This document shows positions 7,701 to 12,698 of a DNA stretch of 12,698 bases, piece after piece (the first letter of the stretch is position 1; each line of letters starts with the position of its first letter). The notes under the pieces are model-generated. The model saw only the letters and a list, made by a program, of their open reading frames with translations. It was not told where the DNA came from and made no database searches. Location of the stretch: NCBI GenBank assembly GCA_902984215.1, contig CADWAF010004109.1, positions 1 to 12,698 on the forward strand, read 5' to 3'. The position numbers were made by a program, and so were the translations under genes. This stretch comes from Willaertia magna. Lineage: Eukaryota; Heterolobosea; Eutetramitea; Acrasida; Naegleriidae.

Positions 7701-8234
7701 CCAGTCTCTGCAATTGATGAAACAAATGATATAAAGTCAGAGACAACAACAAATACTATTACTACTGCTGTTGACAATAATGAAGAAGTGTCAACACCAC
7801 CGATTACTGGTAATATTGAAAATGAAAGTGTATCTTCTTTAAATGATGAAGATAAAACAATTGCAACAACAACAGTTAGTAGTGTTGATCAACAAAACAT
7901 CTCTTCTGCTCCTCCAACAATCAATACCAATAATAATAATAGCTCAACACCAATTTCTTCTAGATTTAGTGAAATTAGAAATAGATTTGCACAACAACAA
8001 CAACAAGAAAATAATTCACCAATCAATAGAACAGCTAGCAGTCCAAGTGTTTTTATTAAAAAGAAAGATTCAAAAGATATTTTCACTGCAAGTACTTCAT
8101 GTGGTAATAATAATAGTACTCCTTCATCACCTGTACAACAACAACAACAAAATGAATCAAATTCTGTTGTAAAGAATAGAATATCTGTAGCTCATTCTAT
8201 TTTTGAGAAGAGAAAACAATTTGAAAAACAATAA
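4764..8234 (+). CDS. Talin-head-like FERM protein (F0-F1-F2-F3) without a talin rod
   Basis: Three exons, 4764-5249, 5299-5637 and 5694-8234, join in phase 0 to give 1121 residues. The ATG at 4764 follows CAAAAAAAA; extending to 4707 would need a TTG. F0-like: about 41-160, ending in KRGDWL (142-147) and 'DLKVDEK', like the F0 end in talin. F1: about 165-245, with 'TVQELTNDIC' and the talin/kindlin hallmark LREQG at 230-234. F2: from about 255 across the second splice, with 'DRFLNGTLFYSLDSQFDIL' aligning to talin 'DDILNGSHPVSFDKACEFAG'. F3 (PTB-like): about 380-514, with PFFKFNLFEVK, 'LFGIDDLGISII' and 'IPFKNIVTYAITPE'. Next comes a Leu/Glu/Lys/Asn helical region (about 521-736), then an Asn/Ser/Thr-rich tail with two Q5 runs and a basic, helical end. 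There is no helical-bundle rod or I/LWEQ domain. Related talin-like FERM proteins without rods are known in Dictyostelium (FrmA/FrmB). An adhesion or cortical-actin role is inferred. Confidence 0.85.
5250..5298 (+). other. Intron 1 of the FERM gene (49 bp, phase 0)
   Basis: The donor is AAG|GTATGT and the acceptor TGTCAAG|TGT. Removal joins F0 to F1 in frame. Reading through meets stops at 5281 and beyond. Confidence 0.85.
5638..5693 (+). other. Intron 2 of the FERM gene (56 bp, phase 0)
   Basis: The donor is GAA|GTAAGT and the acceptor ACAAAAAG|ACAAAAG. Removal restores the F2 motif: LTYFE joined to TKDRFLNGTLFY. The unspliced frame stops at 5662-5664. Confidence 0.85.
7130..8150 (+). repeat. 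AAT/AAC and CAA codon-repeat tract in the FERM coding sequence
   Basis: This part of exon 3 is low complexity, with many short runs of AAT/AAC (Asn), TCA/AGT (Ser) and ACA (Thr). It includes (CAA)5 at 7992-8006 and (CAA)5 at 8136-8150, encoding Q5. Such runs expand and contract easily, so length variation between strains is likely. Several open frames on the opposite strand here are repeat artefacts. Confidence 0.8.
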
Positions 8235-8288
8235 TTCTTTTTTGTAAAATTACTTTACAATATTTATTTGTAAAATAGAAAATAAAAA

Positions 8289-8791
8289 TTATTCATTTAT
8301 TTCTTCTTCTTGAAATGTTTTAGATTGTTGTTGACTTTGCAAATAGGTTTTACTCTTCCCACAGGATAAACAAATGTATTCAATATAAAATTGTTTATTT
8401 TTATCATTTTGAAATTCACGTATTTTACAAGTTTTATCTGGAATGAATAAAATTCCACATTTCTTACAAATTGTTCTTTTCAGAGAGGGATGTCTATAAT
8501 ATTTAAATTTTTAATATCACTGTTGTTAAATAATAATGTCACTTACATTCTTAATACATTTTTAGAAGAAATTTTTTTCATTGATTTTAATAAATGTTTT
8601 GACAATTTAATATCGGAATTTATTTGTTTATTTAAATTTATATTATTTATTATATTATTATTTAATTCTTGTTCATTCCCTTCTTCCTCTTCTTTCATTA
8701 TTCCTTTATGTGTTAAAAAATTTGCTGCTTGATATAAATAATTCATTGTGTGATAATGAATTGAAAGTCCGCTATTATGATTTTTACTCAT
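8289..8791 (-). CDS. RPP21: RNase P/MRP protein subunit Rpp21 (Rpr2 family), two exons
   Basis: Exon 1 is 8791-8547 and exon 2 is 8493-8289 on the minus strand, joined in phase 2 to give 149 residues. The family assists tRNA 5' processing by nuclear RNase P, and pre-rRNA processing in the MRP form, by binding the catalytic RNA. Near the N-terminus, MNYLYQAANFL matches the Rpp21 'INFLYQAA' helix. The second helix, 'LSKHLLKSMKKISSKNVLR', precedes the spliced junction IHPSLKRTICKKC, matching the family signature 'VLR.DPSVKRT.CK.C'. The zinc ribbon uses C91, C94, C123 and C126. An acidic Asn-rich insert (about 32-58) separates the two helices, and the tail is Gln/Glu-rich. The ATG follows CAATAAAAA. 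The gene converges on the FERM gene with 54 bp between stop codons. The zinc half appears only after splicing. Confidence 0.92.
8494..8546 (-). other. Intron of the RPP21 gene (53 bp, phase 2)
   Basis: On the minus strand the donor is AGAAT|GTAAGT and the acceptor TATTATAG|ACATCC. Without splicing the frame reads ATG TAA and stops at once, losing the zinc ribbon. Confidence 0.88.
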
Positions 8792-8854
8792 TTTTTATTG
8801 TAAAGATTAAATAATTTTAGAGAAATATAATTTACAAATAAAGTTTAATTTTAT

Positions 8855-9789
8855 TTAATAAACGAATGGAATTAAAATCTTTCTATTCTTTGGATATAAT
8901 TCTCTATTATCCTTACCATCAAAAGTCTTCTTTAATGTAATGTGTTTCTTAATAGCCCATGGAAGCATTTGACCAGCACCACTAAGAGTATATAATAAAG
9001 AAGGGAGGGATTGAGTCATAATAGTGAAGAAAACCCATTCAAAGATTTCAAAAGTATAATTTGGACAAGTAACATATTCAAAAGCAAATCCACGTGGAAT
9101 TTTTCTATCCTTACTTCCTGGAGGACGTAAATTACGTAAGATAATATGACAAATGTAATTACCAATCATGTTAACTACAACACCAGCTGCACCCAAGTAA
9201 ACTTGGAACATTGATGGAGATTGATAGTTTGGATGGATAACAAAGTAAGCAATAAGAGCTGCATAACCCCAATAATAAGAACAATTCTTAAAAAGATTGA
9301 AAATTGGCATAGTTTCACTTCCGAAGATATGAACAAAGATAGTTTCATATTCTCTCTTTAAAAAGTGGATAATAAATAATGCAGTAGCAATACTATTGAA
9401 ATATTAAATAGATTGTTCGTAAAAGAAACTTACATTTGGGTTTGGTTCAATTCAATTTGTTTACCGTGAATAAGAGGAGAGAGATAATACATCAATGGGA
9501 AAACAAAGATAGGTCCAAAATATTCACAAATGAAAACGGTTCTCCATCCGATTTGTGGACCTAAATCTTTAAACATGATAGAATCACCATCTTGTAATTG
9601 TAATTCACCCTTTACTGGTAAAGCTTCACCACGGTTACCTTCTTGAGTGACGGTATAGAAAGCTTGTCTATGAACAGATAAACCTTTAAGTTTTTGATAA
9701 GCTTCTTTAATTTCCTTTAATGAAGCCTCTTTAACATCAAGCTCTGCTAATTGTTTCTTACTTCTATGATGAAGAACTTTAATTTTCAT
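8855..9789 (-). CDS. TECR: Very-long-chain trans-2-enoyl-CoA reductase (TECR/Tsc13), two exons
   Basis: Exon 1 is 9789-9434 and exon 2 is 9392-8855 on the minus strand, giving 297 residues against 308 in human TECR. It catalyses the last step of the ER fatty-acid elongation cycle, the NADPH-dependent reduction of trans-2-enoyl-CoA. Residues 1-75 form the N-terminal ubiquitin-like domain, starting MKIKVL. 'FKDLGPQIGWRTVFICEYFG' follows, matching 'FRDLGAQISWVTVFLTEYAG'. Splicing creates 'IHFLKREYETIFVHIFGSET' joined to MPIFNLFKNCSYYWGYAAL, matching human 'HYIKRLLETLFVHRFSHGTMP..NIFKNCTYYWGFAAW'. The steroid-reductase domain continues with LRNLRPPGSKDRKIPRG and VTCPNYTFEIFEW, and ends IPFVY where the animal protein ends IPFLL. 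Several hydrophobic spans are visible. The ATG at 9789 follows CTTGGAAAAA; the open frame upstream to 9852 has only a TTG. The tandem neighbour RPP21 starts 63 bp beyond the stop. Confidence 0.96.
9393..9433 (-). other. Intron of the TECR gene (41 bp, phase 2)
   Basis: On the minus strand the donor is CAAAT|GTAAGT and the acceptor TTTCAATAG|TATTGC. It is very short. Retention gives ATG TAA immediately. Removal gives a continuous match to TECR across the junction. Confidence 0.9.
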
Positions 9790-9879
9790 TTTTTCCAAGT
9801 CAAAAACCACGGTTAGGAATTTCACAACAAACAAGAATTGAGCCTTCTTCAAAATTTAAAGTATCAACAAATTTTGTTA

Positions 9880-10707
9880 TCAAAGAGTAGTAACTTCTTC
9901 TTCTTGAATGGAAGAAACAGCTTCACTAATGCTTGGTCTGACAATAGGGATAGAATATAATAGTTCATTTTCAACTCTATACATTCTTAAAAATCCTCTC
10001 ATGTGAGATGCTAATTGAGGTTTTTGAATTTGAGCTTCATAGCAAAGTGCCATAATACAGGCTAGTTCTCTGAGTGGGAGAAACACATGTTTCCTAGGTT
10101 GAAGTACTGTACCGTAAGCGTGGTCAATCATGTAACTGTTCATCATTGGGTGGATAACAGCCATCTTTTCAACAAGTCTTTTTGCACCCCTTTGTCCATA
10201 GATAGCGTTTAAAGCAACACCTCCTTCTTCCTCTTCTTGTAAAAGTGACATTGGTTGTGATTCTGGACTAACTAAAACTTTTGTCCAATAATTTTCGGCT
10301 TCTTCTTTGTTAGTAGAGTTAGAAACATAATCGTTATGCATTGCCGACAATGAATTTAATATCTTCGGAAATCCACACATTGCATGTGTTTGACTGACTA
10401 ATTCTAAAGCTATTTGTGGCATCTTGTGTGCATCACCATAAGTACACAATAAATATTGCCAATTTGTTATTAAGCTTGTATAATTACCACTGGCAACATC
10501 TGCAACAATTCTTACGAGTAAAGTTACCTCATCACTGAGTGGATTGTCTTCCCTTTTCATAAGGTTTTCTGGGTTTGTTTTTGGCATATTGACAGGACAT
10601 GTGTAAATCGTTCTAGAACAATTACATTTGTTCTTAAAATTAAAGAGTGTCTTGTTGCTTTTAGATAACTTGAAAACAGATGATAATAAACGTTGTTGTC
10701 TTTGCAT
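9880..10707 (-). CDS. Carboxymuconolactone decarboxylase/AhpD-like protein, probable mitochondrial targeting
   Basis: A single-exon frame with 275 residues from the chosen ATG (10705-10707 complement), preceded by GAAAAAAACAAT. The open frame continues upstream to in-frame ATGs at 10734 and 10809. The chosen start is favoured because residues 1-35 (MQRQQRLLSSVFKLSKSNKT and on) are basic and poor in acidic residues like a mitochondrial presequence. Two all-helical CMD-like halves are visible: about 57-125 with 'ALELVSQTHAMCGFPKILNSL', and about 170-245 with 'PLRELACIMALCYEAQIQKP' then QLASHMRGFLRM. The second resembles the CMD/AhpD core, in which an 'RELA..' helix is followed by His and Gly (here E214 and H235). 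There is no CxxC pair as in AhpD peroxidase, so an antioxidant thiol mechanism is unlikely. Enzymatic role is unknown. Stop is TGA, unlike the TAA of its neighbours. It lies 90 bp upstream of TECR in tandem. Confidence 0.65.
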   Translation of the reverse strand: MQRQQRLLSSVFKLSKSNKTLFNFKNKCNCSRTIYTCPVNMPKTNPENLMKREDNPLSDEVTLLVRIVADVASGNYTSLITNWQYLLCTYGDAHKMPQIALELVSQTHAMCGFPKILNSLSAMHNDYVSNSTNKEEAENYWTKVLVSPESQPMSLLQEEEEGGVALNAIYGQRGAKRLVEKMAVIHPMMNSYMIDHAYGTVLQPRKHVFLPLRELACIMALCYEAQIQKPQLASHMRGFLRMYRVENELLYSIPIVRPSISEAVSSIQEEEVTTL

Positions 10708-10907
10708 ATTGTTTTTTTCTTTAATTTTGATCATCTGAATTATGGCAATAATTATTAAAGGTTTAGTACGATTGTAGATTTCTTCCAAATAAAATATTTC
10801 TGAACCCATTTGCACTTTTTATCACTACGGGTAAGTGTTACTTGTCCCATTCAAAAATTCATTGTTTTTCATGGAACATGAGCAACTCTTTTACAAGCCT
10901 TCTTATA

Positions 10908-10929
10908 TTGACAAGAAGGTTCTTGTCAA
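10908..10929. repeat. Perfect 10-bp inverted repeat with a 2-bp centre
   Basis: Arms TTGACAAGAA (10908-10917) and TTCTTGTCAA (10920-10929) flank GG. The bases just outside do not pair. Its compact shape fits a dimeric transcription factor site better than a long hairpin. It lies between divergent genes, 128 bp before the ATG at 11057. Confidence 0.6.
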
Positions 10930-10979
10930 AGTGTTGGTACATTTTATCTTCTCTTTTCTTCTCGTAAAGATTAAACAAG

Positions 10980-10988
10980 GCGGGAAGT
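10980..10988 (+). promoter_or_regulatory. GCGGGAAGT word, E2F-like core
   Basis: The nine bases occur about 70 bp before the PrcB-domain start. The same word in the same orientation relative to its gene occurs at 12014-12006 upstream of the minus-strand gene at 11644-11961. GCGGGAA is the reverse complement of TTCCCGC, the core bound by E2F/DP factors. Function is inferred. Confidence 0.35.
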
Positions 10989-11056
10989 AATAAAATAATT
11001 TTTTAAAAAAATTTATACCCAGCTTCAAAACTACAACTCACTTGTGTATTAATAAT

Positions 11057-11535
11057 ATGGAATCCTCTTCATCAGAAAACAAATCCGAAACAAAAATTGA
11101 TCTCGAATTCGAAGTTGTTCAACATGGTATATATGGACATCATGCAAAAGATTTTAGAGATGCTTTATTGATCTCATCGTAAGTAAATGATATAAATAAT
11201 AATATGAAATAATTTACCTATTCAGTACAAAGGATTGTTCTAATCTTGGACTTAAAAAAGAAGTGGAAACTCAGACTAACTTTGATGAAAATGTATTAAT
11301 CTATGTTGCATCTGGATCTAAACCAACAGGAGGATACTCTGTTCAAGTTAAAAAAGTACAATATGATAATGAAAAACAAGCTGTAGTTGTTCATGCAAAA
11401 GACGCAGAGCCTAAAAATTCTTTCGGAACTATGGCCTTAACACTACCTTTCCAAGTTGTTAGAATAAAGAAAACAAGTGAACATCCACTAGATAAGGTTA
11501 AACTTAGATGGATGAAGAAAAAGGAAAAGAAATAA
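11057..11535 (+). CDS. PrcB C-terminal-domain protein, two exons
   Basis: Exon 1 is 11057-11178 and exon 2 is 11226-11535, joined in phase 2 to give 143 residues. The ATG follows GTATTAATAAT. Residues 1-62 are hydrophilic, with an acidic Ser-rich start and 'EFEVVQHGIYGHHAKDFR'. Residues 64-123 match the PrcB_C fold: 'VLIYVASGSKPTGGYSVQVK' (the GxKPTGGY hallmark is 71-78), then 'AVVVHAKDAEP' and 'ALTLPFQVVRIKK' (111-123), in the order strand, GGY turn, strand, Pro-rich loop, strand, Pro-aromatic. The C-terminus is strongly basic (RWMKKKEKK). There is no signal peptide. The family is named for PrcB of the Treponema denticola dentilisin protease complex and is mostly seen in secreted or lipid-anchored bacterial proteins. 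Here the protein looks cytosolic or nuclear. Function is unknown; bacterial ancestry is a possibility to test. Confidence 0.75.
11179..11225 (+). other. Intron of the PrcB-domain gene (47 bp, phase 2)
   Basis: The donor is CTCATC|GTAAGT and the acceptor ACCTATTCAG|TACAAAGG. Retention gives TCG TAA immediately. Removal gives an open frame continuing into the PrcB-like domain. Confidence 0.82.
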
Positions 11536-11643
11536 GTTAAAAAACAACCTTTATGTATAAAATTATGTTAAATTAACCTCTCCCAATTTTTACGTCGAGG
11601 CCTTTTGTATTTTAGTACAAATAATTAAAACAAACCAGTTTAT

Positions 11644-11961
11644 TTAATCTTCACTAACTTCTCCTAAGAATACTCTTCTGAGAAGCATATTGCTGTGTGG
11701 TAAAAAGAAATACCAAGCCCAAAAGCCAGCAACTACTCCCCAAGCTGCACTAGATTTTGCTCTTGGAACATAAACTTGTTTCCATTGTTTTAAAAAATTA
11801 TAATAATGTTTTGGGTAAATAGATTGTCCATTTAAATGGTGGGATGGTGTACGGTGTGCAGAAACATTTGAAAGATTTGATTTATGTGTTACAACTTCAT
11901 GGTGATGGGTTGTAGTTAATGGACTACCAATGTCTGTCTTTGAACCAATAGTTACTCTCAT
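11644..11961 (-). CDS. Small single-span membrane protein, possibly a mitochondrial inner-membrane subunit
   Basis: A single-exon frame of 105 residues. The ATG follows TTAAAAAA. Residues 1-45 are hydrophilic with several His (TTTHHHEVVTHK, HRTPSHH). Then comes 'IYPKHYYNFLKQWKQVYVPR' (about 48-67), one likely membrane span 'AAWGVVAGFWAWYFFL' (about 72-87), and a short tail 'PHSNMLLRRVFLGEVSED'. A 'YYN' plus basic helix plus one span plus a short tail is faintly like ATP synthase subunit f, and also like other accessory subunits of respiratory complexes. The likeness is too weak to name it. It is convergent with the PrcB-domain gene (108 bp between stops) and divergent from the ArfGAP gene. 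A GCGGGAAGT word lies 45 bp upstream. Confidence 0.7.
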   Translation of the reverse strand: MRVTIGSKTDIGSPLTTTHHHEVVTHKSNLSNVSAHRTPSHHLNGQSIYPKHYYNFLKQWKQVYVPRAKSSAAWGVVAGFWAWYFFLPHSNMLLRRVFLGEVSED

Positions 11962-12317
11962 TTTTTTAATTTTAAATAAAGAAAATTTTAATGTTTTTTA
12001 CAACCACTTCCCGCTTTTTAAAATCTCCATTAAAAATTCCAAATGCAAAACCAGCAAAAAATATTTTAATTTAAAAAAATAATATTAAAATCAATTTTAT
12101 TTTGAAAATAATAATTCAAAAACCATCACAAAACAATTTAATTATAACCAATTCTACTACATTTCATTTTTTAAAATGCTGGAGTGAAATTATCAATAAA
12201 AGCAACTAGATTACAATTATGAACTAACAAGTGATCTGACAGATAGATACCCGAGACAACGTCATCAACATAAGATCATCTTTTACTGACAACATACAAT
12301 TATTATAAAAAAATAAC
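11962..12317. promoter_or_regulatory. Divergent intergenic region before the ArfGAP gene
   Basis: These 356 bp separate two divergent starts. The left half has the GCGGGAAGT word (minus strand, 12014-12006) and is otherwise A/T-rich. The right half is less AT-rich and probably holds the ArfGAP 5' leader. It has two tiny upstream frames on the plus strand: ATG CTG GAG TGA at 12176-12187 and ATG AAC TAA at 12219-12227. Whether they are transcribed is unknown. No gene or RNA structure is recognised. Confidence 0.45.
12006..12014 (-). promoter_or_regulatory. GCGGGAAGT word, second copy
   Basis: Read on the minus strand, 45-53 bp before the ATG of the gene at 11644-11961. It is identical to the nine bases at 10980-10988 and in the same orientation relative to its gene. 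Confidence 0.35.
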
Positions 12318-12698
12318 ATGGCATCTACTCCTACCGACCAACTTTTAAAACTTGAAGGAAATTCACACTGTTGTGATTGTAATACTCCTAACCCAACATG
12401 GGCTTCTACAAACATTGGTTGTTTAATTTGTATCCAATGTTCAGGTATTCATAGACAATTAGGTACACATATCTCTAAAGTTAAATCAATCTCTTTAGAT
12501 AAATGGACAAATGAATTAATAAATCAATTTTTAGAAAAGGGTGGGAATTTAAAAATTAATAAATATTATGAATCTGTTCCTTTAGCTTCTTTTCCAAAAC
12601 CAAATATTAATACAAATAGAGAATATAGAGAAGAATATATTAAATTAAAATATGAAACTTTATTATTTACAAAGAGTGATTGTAAATTATCTGAAGAT
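12318..12698 (+). CDS. ArfGAP-domain protein, N-terminal part (runs off the window)
   Basis: The open frame gives 127 residues from an ATG preceded by AAAAAAATAAC and continues past the right edge. The ArfGAP zinc finger is complete: C18-x2-C21-x16-C38-x2-C41, within 'HCCDCNTPNPTWASTNIGCL' and 'ICIQCSGIHRQLGTHISKVK'. The catalytic Arg finger is R46 in GIHRQLG. 'GGNLKINKYYE' and 'REEYIKLKYETLLF' follow, like the 'GGN..AN..YE' and 'R..FIR.KYE...F' segments of ADAP and plant AGD12-type proteins. The family stimulates GTP hydrolysis by Arf GTPases in membrane traffic and actin control. What follows the GAP domain (C2, PH or none) is outside the window, so the subfamily is tentative. The start is at the very N-terminus of the domain, so no domain precedes it. 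The opposite-strand frame at 12224-12415 is a shadow. Confidence 0.95.
   Translation, partial: MASTPTDQLLKLEGNSHCCDCNTPNPTWASTNIGCLICIQCSGIHRQLGTHISKVKSISLDKWTNELINQFLEKGGNLKINKYYESVPLASFPKPNINTNREYREEYIKLKYETLLFTKSDCKLSED

Larger units (their letters stand above)
10871..10990 (+). promoter_or_regulatory. Candidate upstream ORF of the PrcB-domain gene (39 codons)
   Basis: ATG at 10871 and TAA at 10988-10990. The peptide starts MEHEQLFYKPSYIDKKVLVK and then has a short hydrophobic run (VHFIFSFLLV). It lies just before the PrcB-domain start at 11057. It could be an upstream ORF, a small gene, or chance. It contains both the inverted repeat and the GCGGGAAGT word, which argues for the region being regulatory rather than coding. 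No family is recognised. Confidence 0.25.
10708..11056. promoter_or_regulatory. Divergent promoter region between the CMD-like and PrcB-domain genes
   Basis: The region contains a perfect 10-bp inverted repeat at 10908-10929, a GCGGGAAGT word at 10980-10988, an A/T palindromic stretch near 10999-11015, and a TATAAA-like word on the minus strand near 11017-11012. It also carries a plus-strand ATG at 10871 opening a 39-codon frame that ends at 10990, 66 bp before the downstream start, and several minus-strand ATGs before the CMD-like start. The true 5' ends of both genes are therefore uncertain, and a spliced leader exon is possible on either side. No other gene is evident. Confidence 0.45.

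Noticed and set aside
7007..8086. Several minus-strand Leu-rich frames opposite the FERM tail
   Set aside because: They are antisense readings of AAT/AAC repeats (Leu/Ile-rich) with no family signature.
7843..8172. Plus-strand shifted frame within the FERM tail
   Set aside because: Out-of-frame reading of codon repeats; the true frame continues to the stop at 8234.
8490..8732. Plus-strand 80-codon hydrophobic frame
   Set aside because: Antisense to RPP21 exon 1 and intron, whose family match is clear.
9790..9852. N-terminal extension of TECR giving a hydrophobic leader
   Set aside because: It needs a TTG start; the ATG at 9789 matches the family N-terminus.
12224..12415. Minus-strand frame of 63 codons
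   Set aside because: Overlaps the ArfGAP start and zinc finger on the other strand; no independent support.
1..12698. Bacterial-type operon, CRISPR, insertion sequence or integrated virus
   Set aside because: No direct-repeat array, transposase, terminal repeats or viral genes; spliced eukaryotic housekeeping genes span the whole window.

Overview
The window is nuclear DNA of an AT-rich, intron-poor, gene-dense eukaryote, most likely an amoeboid protist. The evidence is four spliced genes with very short introns (41-56 bp, GTAAGT or GTATGT donors, AG acceptors), single-exon housekeeping genes, Asn/Gln-rich coding repeats, TAA/TGA stops, and A-runs directly before most start codons. Candidate groups are Heterolobosea (Naegleria/Acrasis-like) and Amoebozoa (dictyostelid-like). 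Some intergenic stretches are less AT-rich than the coding sequence, which argues against a typical Dictyostelium genome, but the species cannot be fixed from sequence alone. No mobile element, CRISPR array, tRNA or rRNA was seen.

Layout: (1) 1-258, minus: N-terminal fragment of an omega-6/delta-12-type fatty acid desaturase. (2) 543-908, minus, and 1089-1364, plus: two small membrane-segment proteins sharing a 180-bp divergent promoter region that holds three inverted repeats. (3) 1361-2488, minus: class I methyltransferase with a mitochondrial-type presequence; its stop codon overlaps the stop of the preceding convergent gene. (4) 2508-2711, plus: small charged protein whose start lies 19 bp from the methyltransferase start. 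(5) 2876-4615, plus: beta subunit of methylcrotonoyl-CoA carboxylase (leucine breakdown). (6) 4764-8234, plus, three exons: talin-head-like FERM protein that lacks the talin rod and carries a long Asn/Ser tail. (7) 8289-8791, minus, two exons: RNase P/MRP protein Rpp21. (8) 8855-9789, minus, two exons: trans-2-enoyl-CoA reductase (very-long-chain fatty acid elongation). (9) 9880-10707, minus: carboxymuconolactone decarboxylase/AhpD-like protein with a mitochondrial-type presequence. (10) 11057-11535, plus, two exons: PrcB C-terminal-domain protein. (11) 11644-11961, minus: small membrane protein. (12) 12318 to the window end, plus: N-terminal part of an ArfGAP protein.

The genes form no pathway operon, as expected for a eukaryote. 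Loose themes are lipid metabolism (desaturase, enoyl-CoA reductase), mitochondrial proteins (carboxylase beta, probably the methyltransferase and the decarboxylase-like protein, perhaps the small membrane proteins), and cytoskeleton/traffic (FERM protein, ArfGAP). The least expected items are the rod-less talin-like head, the PrcB-domain gene divergent from the decarboxylase-like gene across a perfect 10-bp inverted repeat, repeated GC-rich promoter words, the very tight gene boundaries, and the desaturase in which the first histidine of box 1 appears to be Tyr.
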